Shown: in pieces, positions 28,172 to 36,254 of the stretch
How the letters are laid out: each line of letters begins with the position of its first letter
Numbering within the stretch: position 1 is the first letter of the stretch
DNA from: Lachnospiraceae bacterium
GTDB lineage: Bacteria; Bacillota; Clostridia; Lachnospirales; Lachnospiraceae
Reading direction: 5' to 3'
Assembly: GCA_024403415.1 (NCBI GenBank)
Contig: JAKSRY010000016.1
Location: 1 to 48,843 of the forward strand
DNA: 48,843 bases
Notes under the pieces: generated by a model
The model's input: the letters and a program-made list of their open reading frames with translations, nothing else
Database searches by the model: none
Told to the model about the DNA's origin: nothing
Made by a program: the position numbers and the translations under genes

Positions 28172-28774
28172 ATGGACAATGAATATGTTGATTATTTTAA
28201 TGAAGAAGACAAATTAAGACTTGCTAAAATGTTAACTCTCGCAAGAGCTGAAAGCGGTATGTCACAGGAAAAGGTTGCTTTGGAATTGGGAGTCGCCAAG
28301 AAAACGGTTCAGAACTGGGAAAAAGGTGTAAGTGCACCAACGCTCCCGCTGGCCATAGGCTGGTTCAGAGTCATGAAGGTTGCTGCCATGCCATACCTTA
28401 TACAGTTTTTATTCCCGGATCTTGCAGGTATAAATTCCATTCCTGATGATGAAGATATACGTGATGATCTGATTTCACTTATAGAAACAGTTCCTCCAGA
28501 AGGAATCAAGCAGCTCATGTATCTCTTATATGGAAATCATGGCAGTTCTCCAAGAGCTACCCTAAATATCATGACCGCACACCTCCAATGTCCTATGAGA
28601 GACAGATACAGGCATGCCGAAGCAATATTAAGTGATTACAAGCTTGCTTCTGATATGAAAGAGGTTCCTGCAAATTCCCCTATTAAACCAAATGTACATA
28701 TGATAGAAAATGCTATCAAATACAGCAGGGATGCTATTATATCAAACAATGACAGTTACATATTGGCTGACTAA
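28172..28774 (+). CDS. XRE-family helix-turn-helix regulator
   Basis: This 200-residue protein has an N-terminal HTH (about 15-65) with SQEKVALELGVAKKTVQNW and EKGVSAPTLPLAIGWF. The C-terminal 130 residues match no family I recognise. A strong AAAGGAG site precedes the ATG. It is divergent from the superoxide reductase gene across about 250 bases that include a TTGAAT/TAATCT promoter-like pair, so control of that operon or of itself is plausible. It ends in a clear terminator before cysK. Confidence 0.85.
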   Translation: MDNEYVDYFNEEDKLRLAKMLTLARAESGMSQEKVALELGVAKKTVQNWEKGVSAPTLPLAIGWFRVMKVAAMPYLIQFLFPDLAGINSIPDDEDIRDDLISLIETVPPEGIKQLMYLLYGNHGSSPRATLNIMTAHLQCPMRDRYRHAEAILSDYKLASDMKEVPANSPIKPNVHMIENAIKYSRDAIISNNDSYILAD

Positions 28775-28804
28775 CCTTCGGGACGCTTTTTTAGTCCGAT
28801 ATGT

Positions 28805-28842
28805 CCCCTCTTTACCGGGCATCCGGTAAGGAGGGGCTTTTT
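28805..28842 (+). terminator. Intrinsic terminator of the XRE gene
   Basis: CCCCTCTTTACCG pairs with CGGTAAGGAGGGG (13 bases, one G-T pair) around a 6-base loop, then CTTTTT. It lies 31 bases past the stop codon. Confidence 0.92.
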
Positions 28843-28904
28843 ATGCATTGCATATATTTTCCTAATCACAAAAATAATTATTTCTTTATGTAATTATGTT
28901 TCAA

Positions 28905-28913
28905 TGATATAAT
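28905..28913 (+). promoter_or_regulatory. Extended -10 promoter of cysK
   Basis: TGATATAAT is a perfect extended -10 element (TG-N-TATAAT). The matching -35 position holds only TTTATG. It lies 36 bases before the cysK start, between a terminator and the gene. Confidence 0.7.
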
Positions 28914-28948
28914 CCATATGAAAATAATAACAGATAAGGAAAACAGAT

Positions 28949-29878
28949 ATGATTTATGATAACGTTTTGCAGGCTATCGGGCATACTCCGATGCTTAGAC
29001 TGAATAAGCTTAACAAACCCGGAAATGCAGAAATACTGGTTAAGTTCGAAGGCTTAAATGTTGGTGGTTCAATCAAAACCAGAACTGCCTACAATATGAT
29101 TGCCAATGCCGAAAAGGCCGGCAAAATAAATAAAGATACAATAATAGTCGAACCTACAAGCGGCAATCAGGGAATCGGTTTAGCATTGGTTGGCGCCGTC
29201 AAGGGATATAAAACCATTATTATCATGCCTGATTCCGTAAGTGCTGAAAGACGTCTTCTTGTCAGACATTATGGTGCAGAGGTTATTCTTATACACGATG
29301 CCGGAGACATCGGTGCATGTATTGAAGAATGCTTAAATACTGCTTTAAGAATGGCTGCAGAAAATCCAAATGTATTTGTACCTCAGCAGTTCGAAAATCC
29401 TGATAATACCAAAGCTCACAAAAATCACACTGCTCTTGAAATCATGGAGCAGGTTGCCGGGCCAATACATGGTTTCTGTTCAGGAATTGGTACCGGAGGT
29501 ACTATTACCGGAATAGGTGAAGTTCTAAAAGCCCAGTATCCTGACATTGAAATTTGGGCAGTCGAACCTGAAAATGCTGCTATTTTGGCAGGCGGAAACA
29601 TTGGCACACACCTTCAGATGGGAATAGGTGATGGTATCATCCCTGAGATTCTTAATCAAAACATTTACAATGATATTTGTATCATAAGTGATGATGAAGC
29701 TCTTCAGACTGCGAAGGATCTCGCACGTGTCGAGGGTATCATGTGTGGAATCTCCAGCGGAACAAATGTCGCTGCTGCTCTTAAACTTGCCGAAAAGCTC
29801 GGCGAAGGTAAGACTGTTGTTACCGTCTTACCGGATACTGCAGAACGATATTTCTCAACTCCATTGTTTGAAGATTAA
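28949..29878 (+). CDS. cysK: Cysteine synthase (O-acetylserine sulfhydrylase type)
   Basis: The enzyme joins sulfide and O-acetylserine to give cysteine, using PLP. The 309-residue protein has the opening IGHTPMLRLNKL, the PLP lysine in GGSIKTRTAYNMI, the substrate loop PTSGNQGIGLALV, the phosphate-binding GIGTGGTITGIG and a C-terminal SSGTNVAAALKLA. The lysine region (SIKTR) differs from the usual SVKDR of CysK, so activity on another beta-substituted amino acid is possible. AAGGAA lies before the ATG. It has its own promoter, and a hairpin repeat at 29896 may end its transcript. Confidence 0.88.
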   Translation: MIYDNVLQAIGHTPMLRLNKLNKPGNAEILVKFEGLNVGGSIKTRTAYNMIANAEKAGKINKDTIIVEPTSGNQGIGLALVGAVKGYKTIIIMPDSVSAERRLLVRHYGAEVILIHDAGDIGACIEECLNTALRMAAENPNVFVPQQFENPDNTKAHKNHTALEIMEQVAGPIHGFCSGIGTGGTITGIGEVLKAQYPDIEIWAVEPENAAILAGGNIGTHLQMGIGDGIIPEILNQNIYNDICIISDDEALQTAKDLARVEGIMCGISSGTNVAAALKLAEKLGEGKTVVTVLPDTAERYFSTPLFED

Positions 29879-29895
29879 ATATACCAAATATTAAA

Positions 29896-29930
29896 GGACG
29901 CTTCTTTTGTCACAAGGAGTGTCCCTTTGT
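29896..29930 (+). repeat. Interspersed hairpin repeat, copy 1
   Basis: The unit GGACGCTTCTTTTGTCACAA continues GGAGTGTCCCTTTGT. GGACGCT pairs with AGTGTCC, which makes a hairpin ending in CCCTTT. It lies between the converging cysK and glycosyltransferase genes and could serve as a two-way terminator. Related copies are at 31531, 33463 and 36106. Confidence 0.85.
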
Positions 29931-29939
29931 AATCATCAT

Positions 29940-31511
29940 TTATTTCAACTCATAAATATCTACGTATGTACGCTCTTCTACCTTTTCATACTCATTAAAA
30001 TTTTCATCAGCATCAACTAGCTTCTGAATTAGTTTTTGTGACTCATCTGCCCTGCAGGCATATACATACATGCTAGTAGAATTTAATAGACGCTCATCTT
30101 TGATGTCATCTTTACTTAAATAATTCATAAAGAATATATCTTTATAATTCATAAGCTCCAAGCTATCATTCCACACCATCCACTCATTGTTTGGATTGTA
30201 CAAATATACTATCTCACTATCTTTATGCTTATCTGAAAACTCATAATCTGATATCTTTTCAGGATATATAAAAAATACTTTTCCCTGACATAATCCTACT
30301 ATCTGAAATATTATTGCTAATGATAATATAGCTGTTGAAATCTGCCATTTTTTAATATTCACCACACCCATTATAATTAAAAGAATTATTAATCCGTATG
30401 CTGGGCATGGATATCTTAATGCTTCCTGTGGATTACTTGGAATCATTCCTGTCTTGCATACAGTCAGGAAAAACATAATCGTTACTAGCATCAACATTCC
30501 AACAACGCCTCGATTGTAACCAAATGCCAGTGCTTCACCTGACTTTTTCTTAAAACGCATAAACAGATATATTAATAGAACTATGATTAACAAAGCAAAA
30601 AAACTACCACTAAATGTGAAATCATTTAGCATCTGTGTGAAGAAATCTATTCTCTCAAACGTATTACTAACGTCCGTAAAAGCTTCAGTAGCCTCTAACC
30701 CTCTATAACCTCCAAATATATGCGCCAAACAGGCTGGATAATACGCAATTGCGGCCCCCATACCAGCCACCACGCAGCCAGCGTAGATAAATGCTTTTTT
30801 TCTAGTCTCTTTATTAACGAATAAATAAATGCATAAATACGCAGCAACCCAAAACATAAACACAGCAAAGTAATAGTGTGTCAAAAAACCAAGACATGTT
30901 GCAATAAATGTCGGAATAAAAAGATTTTTCGCAGTATACTTCCTGTCATTAACTGCCTTTAGTCCGATGTATAAAACATAAAAGCACGCCGCTGTCAGCA
31001 TTACATACATTCTTATAAATGTTATTGTGCTCAAATATCCAGGTGACAGTGCAAACAAAATAATCGTAAATAATGTAATAAATTGATTATTCTTACTAAC
31101 TAAATCAGATATCTTCCATAACAAAATCAGGCATATTAAATAAAAAACAAGATTGATTGCAAGACCCTGCCACATAGAAAATGTATCTTTCGTGAACCAA
31201 CAGACTATACGTAAAATATAGTAATAAAGAGGTGGATGAACATCATAACTTTGGCTAAGCTTAACTCCGCTAAAATTTAAGCTATCACCAGGCAATGCCT
31301 TAAACTCATTCTTAATCTCTTCTACACTCTTCCACTCACCATCAGTCGGATACAGTCCGTAAGTTACATTAGTTGAATAATAAGAATAGTTTTCATCATA
31401 ATGCATTCCCTGTTTCTGCATGCAAAAAATAAAAGCCACTACCATAGCTATTAAAATAACTATATAAACAACAATCTTAAATTGTTTTTCTTTCATCAGT
31501 TCTTTTTTCAT
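29940..31511 (-). CDS. GT-C type membrane glycosyltransferase (PMT/ArnT-like)
   Basis: This 523-residue protein has about 11 membrane helices. After the first helix comes the acidic pair Asp39-Glu40 in GMHYDENYSYY, the usual catalytic site of GT-C enzymes that use polyprenyl-phosphate sugars. A further LSQSYDVHPPLYYYILRI segment is typical of the PMT_2/GT39-like group. A soluble C-terminal domain (about 430-523) follows. The likely role is sugar transfer to a surface glycan or protein outside the membrane. The gene lies alone between two inverted copies of the hairpin repeat, which raises the chance that it was inserted as a unit. Donor and acceptor are unknown. Confidence 0.8.
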   Translation of the reverse strand: MKKELMKEKQFKIVVYIVILIAMVVAFIFCMQKQGMHYDENYSYYSTNVTYGLYPTDGEWKSVEEIKNEFKALPGDSLNFSGVKLSQSYDVHPPLYYYILRIVCWFTKDTFSMWQGLAINLVFYLICLILLWKISDLVSKNNQFITLFTIILFALSPGYLSTITFIRMYVMLTAACFYVLYIGLKAVNDRKYTAKNLFIPTFIATCLGFLTHYYFAVFMFWVAAYLCIYLFVNKETRKKAFIYAGCVVAGMGAAIAYYPACLAHIFGGYRGLEATEAFTDVSNTFERIDFFTQMLNDFTFSGSFFALLIIVLLIYLFMRFKKKSGEALAFGYNRGVVGMLMLVTIMFFLTVCKTGMIPSNPQEALRYPCPAYGLIILLIIMGVVNIKKWQISTAILSLAIIFQIVGLCQGKVFFIYPEKISDYEFSDKHKDSEIVYLYNPNNEWMVWNDSLELMNYKDIFFMNYLSKDDIKDERLLNSTSMYVYACRADESQKLIQKLVDADENFNEYEKVEERTYVDIYELK

Positions 31512-31530
31512 ATTCTGTATTATAACATAG

Positions 31531-31562
31531 GGGCACTACTTGTGACAAAAGAAGCGTCCCCG
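31531..31562 (-). repeat. Interspersed hairpin repeat, copy 2 (inverted)
   Basis: On the minus strand this reads GGGGACGCTTCTTTTGTCAC followed by AAGTAGTGCCCC, the same element as copy 1 in the opposite orientation. It lies between the glycosyltransferase start and the stop of the upstream repressor gene. Confidence 0.85.
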
Positions 31563-31567
31563 AATAA

Positions 31568-32296
31568 CTATCTCATTTTTGCAATTACCACACCGAACTT
31601 AATCCAGTTATCCATTCCCGGCTTGTCCATACTGTCAACATAGAATGTTTCGCCATAATTATTTAACGGCTCCAGCGAACATGGATTTGTCTGATGAAAT
31701 TTTCTGATATATGCGCAACCATTTTCTTTATTAATAAAGACCCCTGTATCTCCGTCCCTTGCAGGCCGTCTCGAGATTAAAAGAATATCTCCGAGATTAT
31801 ACACCGGGTGTAAGTGATTGCTTGTAATCTTAATACCGCAGTTAATTATATTTCCGAATTTACTCTTGTATTCGGAAACATTGACCTTTTCAACATTCGT
31901 TGAATCATAGATCATTCCATCCTCCATATTACCGGTGGGTATATAGACACTGACATAATCATCTGCGTCATCATTATGTTTCTTAAAATCTTTTTCAAAA
32001 TCCACGACAGAATCTATAAATGAAATCTGTGAATTTGAAAGTTCTGTGAGCTTACGCAAAATATCGAGCTGTGCGTTCTTTACTCCCATTAATTCATATA
32101 TAGATTTTCCGGTAAGAACATACAACTTATATATCGTATATAAATCAATCTTTGTTGTGGTTAATGTAATAATTCTTTTATATGCAGACAGTGATAATTC
32201 TAATTTGGTAGCCATCTCCTTTTGGGACAATCCGATTCTGACTCTTTCTTTTTCCAGATTATCTGCAAAATTACTGTTAATCTCATATCTTGTCAT
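31568..32296 (-). CDS. HTH repressor with degenerate S24 (LexA/CI-like) domain
   Basis: This 242-residue protein has an XRE-type HTH (about 12-70, IGLSQKEMATKLELSLSAYKR) and a C-terminal region laid out like S24 peptidases: TSNHLHPVYNLGDILLISRR, DGDTGVF and CAYIRKFH. In active members, GDSMxP carries the Ser and a VKRL-like strand the Lys. Here the aligned residues are His (NHLHP) and Arg (YIRKF), so self-cleavage looks lost and the domain may serve only for dimerisation or ligand sensing. GGGAGG precedes the ATG. A palindrome overlaps its promoter at 32433-32472, which suggests autoregulation. It is divergent from the TspO-like gene. Confidence 0.8.
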   Translation of the reverse strand: MTRYEINSNFADNLEKERVRIGLSQKEMATKLELSLSAYKRIITLTTTKIDLYTIYKLYVLTGKSIYELMGVKNAQLDILRKLTELSNSQISFIDSVVDFEKDFKKHNDDADDYVSVYIPTGNMEDGMIYDSTNVEKVNVSEYKSKFGNIINCGIKITSNHLHPVYNLGDILLISRRPARDGDTGVFINKENGCAYIRKFHQTNPCSLEPLNNYGETFYVDSMDKPGMDNWIKFGVVIAKMR

Positions 32297-32432
32297 AACT
32301 ACCTCCCATCTTCACGAATTAACAAATATAGAAATATTGTTTTTCTAATCTCTATTCTATTCCTTTTCAAATTGTTTATGCCGGAATCTTTTTTCACCCA
32401 AATAACGATTAAAACAGTACATTTTTTCTCTC

Positions 32433-32472
32433 TATATAATATATTACTCCGCATGGTTCAAAAATGAACCAT
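32433..32472 (-). promoter_or_regulatory. Promoter and palindromic operator of the S24-like repressor
   Basis: On the minus strand, TTGAAC (32456-32461) and TATATA (32433-32438) are 17 bases apart. A perfect inverted repeat, ATGGTTCA-AAAA-TGAACCAT (32453-32472), covers the -35. It should be the autoregulatory operator and could also affect the divergent plus-strand gene. Confidence 0.75.
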
Positions 32473-32646
32473 TATCAGCCAATTCTTCACCATTTTTAGT
32501 CAAAATAAAGCGCATAAAAATAGAAATTCAGCACATATATTGGTATCAGGAACAAGTTTCATTAACTATAGGTTTAAGGCAAAAAAGTAAACAAATGAAT
32601 ATATCTTAACAAATATTAAATCAGCAGAATGCAAGGAGGAAAAAAC

Positions 32647-33441
32647 ATGATCAAAACCTTAAAATACCTGAATCTAATCTTTTTCATATTGATGGTCTGT
32701 ATAAATATACTGGCAAATATCCTTCCGATTGGATATGGAAATACGGGAGCTATATCAGAAAAATATCCGAATCTGTATACTCCGGCTCCAATCACTTTTT
32801 CAATTTGGGGAATTATATACATAATGCTTGGAATTTTCATTGTATATCAGCTGGGATGTTTCAGTATTGAAAAGATATCAGAATGTTTAGTGGAACAGAT
32901 TGGTCCGTGGTTTATTGTAAGCTGCATTCTGAATATTGCCTGGATACTAAGCTGGCACTACGACCGCATATCATTATCTTCGATAATAATGCTATTGCTA
33001 TTGTTCTCACTGATAATAATAACAGTAAGAATATCACCGTGCACTATTCAGGATATGGTAAAACCTATAGGAATATCGTTTTTGACAAAGATAAGCATAT
33101 ATGCTTTTGACATCTATCTCGGCTGGATTACCGCTGCTACAATAGCCAATATAAGTGCTTTACTTGTTAAATGCGAGTGGAATCGTTTTGGATTATCGGA
33201 ACCATTTTGGACAGTTATAATGCTTTTAGTCGGCACTATACTTGGAATACTATTCATTGTTATTAACCGTAGATATATGTCTGCTGCCGCAATTGTATGG
33301 GCGTATTGTGGAATATTAATAAAACACATTTCGCAGTCAGGTCATGCCGGAAATTATCCTGTGATTATTACCATAACTATTGTTGGAATAGTCGCGATAC
33401 TCTCCACTATTGTTATAACAATGATTTTACATAGAAACTAG
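32647..33441 (+). CDS. TspO/MBR-like multi-pass membrane protein (long form)
   Basis: This 264-residue protein has about eight membrane helices. Its N-terminal part shows the TspO/MBR-type sequence: NILANILPIGYGNTGAISEK, then TPAPITFSIWGIIYIMLGIF. Ordinary TspO proteins have five helices and about 160 residues, so this is an extended relative. TspO proteins bind tetrapyrroles and act in stress signalling; whether the long forms do so is unknown. The ATG at 32647 follows an AAGGAGG site; an in-frame ATG at 32629 overlaps that site. It is divergent from the S24-like repressor. Confidence 0.72.
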   Translation: MIKTLKYLNLIFFILMVCINILANILPIGYGNTGAISEKYPNLYTPAPITFSIWGIIYIMLGIFIVYQLGCFSIEKISECLVEQIGPWFIVSCILNIAWILSWHYDRISLSSIIMLLLLFSLIIITVRISPCTIQDMVKPIGISFLTKISIYAFDIYLGWITAATIANISALLVKCEWNRFGLSEPFWTVIMLLVGTILGILFIVINRRYMSAAAIVWAYCGILIKHISQSGHAGNYPVIITITIVGIVAILSTIVITMILHRN

Positions 33442-33462
33442 CCACCGGGGGGGCACTTCTTT

Positions 33463-33571
33463 GGGGACGCTTCTTTTGCCACAAGGAGCGGTACTTTGTC
33501 ACGAGGAGTGTCCCTTTGTTGTAAGGAATCCCCCTTGTTATAAGAAATCCTCTTTGTTACGATGAGTGCCC
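33463..33571 (+). repeat. Tandem cluster of degenerate hairpin-repeat units (copy 3)
   Basis: After one full repeat unit (GGGGACGCTTCTTTTGCCAC onwards), about four shorter variants of roughly 20 bases follow, of the form CTTTGT(C/T)AC(G/A)AGGAGTG(T)CCC. Each is increasingly diverged. The cluster fills the gap between the converging TspO-like and chitinase-like genes. A G-run (33447-33453) lies just before it. Confidence 0.75.
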
Positions 33572-33584
33572 TATTATTATATAA

Positions 33585-34595
33585 TCATCTAAAATCTATA
33601 CTTTTAATTAGCGTATGCGTTTCATCCAACCCATGTTCCCAATACATGATTCCAAGAAGATCATTATCTTTTATATATTGGCATTTTTCAGCAATGGACT
33701 TAGGGTCATCATAACTGATAAATGTTTCTCCATCAAAAAGATATGGTGCCCGGGCAGTCTCATCCCTATGACTTACAAACCCGTTTTTATCAATGTATTC
33801 ATTTACAAGCTGTGTATACGAAGCTCCATAGAAACCGCATTCTTTTGCCGACATCATAAGGCCATCGGCCCTGTTATCATTTCCTTCTACGCCCTTCCAC
33901 ATTCTTGCATAAAAGGCAGCACCTATAACAATCTTCCCCGCGGGTACTCCTGCTTTCATAAAATTATGTACCGAATCATGGACACTCTTTTTTGTAGTAT
34001 CATTTGCTCCCGCATAAAGAGCGGTATGATGCCCTGTAGTCGGATATCCGTCTCCTCGCATATCATAAGTCATAATCTGCACATAATCACAAATTTGAGC
34101 CACAATATCCATCTGAGTATTATCCAAATAATACTGCTCAGCTCCTGCTGCTATGGAAAGAATTCTGTCATTTCCGACATTTTTTCTAAGTTCCTTCATC
34201 AACAGTGTAAAATTGTTCTTATCCTCACCGGAAGCATCAATCCCTGCCCAGTCGATTCCCGGATATTCCCAATCAATATCAAGACCATCAAGTTTATATT
34301 CATCAATAAACGATAAGCAGCTGTTTGCAAACGCCCTTCTGCCATTCAAAGTCTTAGCCATTGTTGAAAATCCACCAGCTCCCCACCCACCGACAGAAAG
34401 CACGATTTTTATATTAGGATTCCATTCGCGAATCTGACCGACGGCATCCATATGCTGCAGCCCTTCCCTTGATAACAATCCGTTTTTATCAAGTGTTCCA
34501 AAAGCAATATTAATATGTGTCAGCTTCCTTGCATCTTCTTCATTGATATTGTAAATACCCTCTCCGTATGCGTATGCAATTATATATTTATCCAT
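33585..34595 (-). CDS. Glycoside hydrolase family 18 (chitinase-like), no signal peptide
   Basis: This protein of about 336 residues contains the GH18 catalytic motif DGLDIDWEYPG with Glu110 as acid, the upstream KIVLSVGGWG strand, QIMTYDMRGDG and a closing LLGIMYWEHGLDE. GH18 enzymes cleave beta-1,4-GlcNAc polymers such as chitin, chitooligosaccharides or related wall material. There is no signal peptide at the preferred ATG (34595) or at the GTG (34610), so it appears to be cytoplasmic and may act on imported oligosaccharides. It follows uppP closely, in one operon with the deaminase. Confidence 0.88.
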   Translation of the reverse strand: MDKYIIAYAYGEGIYNINEEDARKLTHINIAFGTLDKNGLLSREGLQHMDAVGQIREWNPNIKIVLSVGGWGAGGFSTMAKTLNGRRAFANSCLSFIDEYKLDGLDIDWEYPGIDWAGIDASGEDKNNFTLLMKELRKNVGNDRILSIAAGAEQYYLDNTQMDIVAQICDYVQIMTYDMRGDGYPTTGHHTALYAGANDTTKKSVHDSVHNFMKAGVPAGKIVIGAAFYARMWKGVEGNDNRADGLMMSAKECGFYGASYTQLVNEYIDKNGFVSHRDETARAPYLFDGETFISYDDPKSIAEKCQYIKDNDLLGIMYWEHGLDETHTLIKSIDFR

Positions 34596-34618
34596 TTTCG
34601 CTCTTCTCACTAATTATG

Positions 34619-35524
34619 TTATATGAAGATAAACAGTAAAACTACGATTCCAAGAACAATTCTATACCAGCCGAATACCTGGAAATCATGTTTCTTAATA
34701 AAATTCATCAAAGCTCTTACAATAATCATTGAGACGATGAAAGAAACAATAGTTCCAACAAGAAGTACCGCAATCTCTAAACCGGTAAACTCAAAACCGA
34801 ATTTAAGGACTTTAAGCAGGCTTGCACCAAACATAACCGGAATCCCAAGGAAAAATGTGAACTCTGCTGCTGCTTTTCTAGATATGCCAATCATAATAGC
34901 TGCTAAAATAGTTGCTCCCGAACGAGAAGTTCCAGGAAGTGCCGCTGCTATCAGCTGTGCAAATCCAATGATTAAAGCTGCCTGATAAGTGATACTCGAA
35001 ATAGTATTTGAAGTTGGTACACGGTTTTTATTCTTACGTTCTATAATTATGAATAAAATACCAACCAAAATCAGCATTACCGCAACGATAAATGTTTTAA
35101 TTGAAACACCTGTTTCTCCGACAGGTTTAGCAAAAGCTTCCTCAACCACGTCATCAAAAATCACACCATATACAATAGCCGGAATGCAGGCAACTATAAT
35201 TTTTAACCACATTTTGAATGCATCCATACTCAGGGCAATTTTTCCAAAAGTAATATCTTTCTCGGACTTTTTAATTCCGTCCTCCCGCATCGCCATATTG
35301 CCTTTCTTATAGAACGGCCATATCTTAAACCAGAAAATAACCACAACAGCCATAATTGCTCCAAGCTGAATAACCACATCAAACATATCAAAGAAATTCT
35401 CGCTGGTCTCTTTGAACGGAATCAGCTGCTCAGCTAAAATCAGATGGCCGGTACTACTAATTGGAAGCCATTCCGTAATTCCCTCTATAATTCCGTAAAT
35501 AATTGCTTTTAGCACTTCAAACAT
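34619..35524 (-). CDS. uppP: Undecaprenyl-diphosphatase UppP/BacA
   Basis: UppP removes a phosphate from undecaprenyl diphosphate to recycle the wall lipid carrier; extra copies give bacitracin resistance. The 301-residue protein has about eight membrane helices, the Glu-rich motif GIIEGITEWLPISSTGHLIL and the second motif LPGTSRSGATILAAI. Length is typical. It lies 30 bases after the deaminase gene and about 23 bases before the GH18 gene, on the same strand. Confidence 0.96.
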   Translation of the reverse strand: MFEVLKAIIYGIIEGITEWLPISSTGHLILAEQLIPFKETSENFFDMFDVVIQLGAIMAVVVIFWFKIWPFYKKGNMAMREDGIKKSEKDITFGKIALSMDAFKMWLKIIVACIPAIVYGVIFDDVVEEAFAKPVGETGVSIKTFIVAVMLILVGILFIIIERKNKNRVPTSNTISSITYQAALIIGFAQLIAAALPGTSRSGATILAAIMIGISRKAAAEFTFFLGIPVMFGASLLKVLKFGFEFTGLEIAVLLVGTIVSFIVSMIIVRALMNFIKKHDFQVFGWYRIVLGIVVLLFIFI

Positions 35525-35554
35525 TGTTCATTCTCCTTGTATAGTAACTAACAG

Positions 35555-36043
35555 TTAATAAATAACTCTTCCTTCCAAATGATTATATTCATCAAACAGT
35601 TTCAAACATTCATCACGACCAACCTGCTGCAAATATTCAGACATGGCTGCTCGTCCGCCCAAAAGCTGGTCAAATTTCGCATCTCTGAACCCAATTGATT
35701 CATTATCATCGATTGTACAACCATAGTATACCTTGGAAATGTTCGCCCACATACATGCAGCAAGACACATGGGACAAGGTTCCCCTGTCGTATATATTTC
35801 TGCCCCCGACAGGTCATATGTGCCAAGCTCCTGCTCTGCGTTTCTGATAGCCGTAACTTCTCCATGCGCTGTAGAATCATTATTTTTAAGAACCATATTA
35901 TGACCTTGTCCAATGATTTTACCATCCCGCACGATAACACTTCCAAAAGGCCCTCCGTGCCCTGCATGAATACCGATGCGTGCCTGCTCTATTGCAAGCT
36001 TCATATATTCTGTTTTCATATCTTTGTCTGAACTGTAATCCAT
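35555..36043 (-). CDS. Nucleoside/base deaminase, guanine deaminase-like
   Basis: This protein of about 162 residues has the zinc motifs of the cytidine deaminase superfamily: HGEVTAIRNAE and EPCPMCLAACMW, followed by KVYYGCTIDDNESIGFRDA. Its layout resembles guanine deaminase of the GuaD type (guanine to xanthine) more than TadA. I prefer the ATG at 36043 before DYSSDKD, with a GAGG sequence upstream; the reading frame is open further to 36091. It probably heads the transcript that continues into uppP and the GH18 gene. Guanine specificity is an inference. Confidence 0.85.
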   Translation of the reverse strand: MDYSSDKDMKTEYMKLAIEQARIGIHAGHGGPFGSVIVRDGKIIGQGHNMVLKNNDSTAHGEVTAIRNAEQELGTYDLSGAEIYTTGEPCPMCLAACMWANISKVYYGCTIDDNESIGFRDAKFDQLLGGRAAMSEYLQQVGRDECLKLFDEYNHLEGRVIY

Positions 36044-36105
36044 CTTAAAAGACCTCGCTGATAAGCATTGCTTTGATATACATATTATCACAATATGCCT
36101 ACTTT

Positions 36106-36145
36106 GGGGACGCTTCTTTTGTCACGAGGAGTGTCCCTTTGTCAC
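36106..36145 (+). repeat. Interspersed hairpin repeat, copy 4
   Basis: GGGGACGCTTCTTTTGTCAC continues GAGGAGTGTCCCTTTGTCAC. The outer arms (GGGACGCT with AGTGTCCC) form an 8-base stem with one G-T pair. It lies between the deaminase gene and the sortase terminator. Confidence 0.85.
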
Positions 36146-36177
36146 ATAAAGCTCTGAACATAAAATTTGTTTAAAAT

Positions 36178-36212
36178 AAGAACTGTCTTTGCATATGCTA
36201 AGACAGTTCCTT
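36178..36212 (-). terminator. Intrinsic terminator of the LPXTG-sortase operon
   Basis: GAACTGTCTT pairs perfectly with AAGACAGTTC; the inner GCATATGC can extend the stem. On the minus strand it is followed by TTATTTTAAA. It lies about 45 bases past the sortase stop. Confidence 0.8.
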
Positions 36213-36254
36213 TAAAATATCTTTACCTAATATTTTCTTATTTGTTATCTCGTT

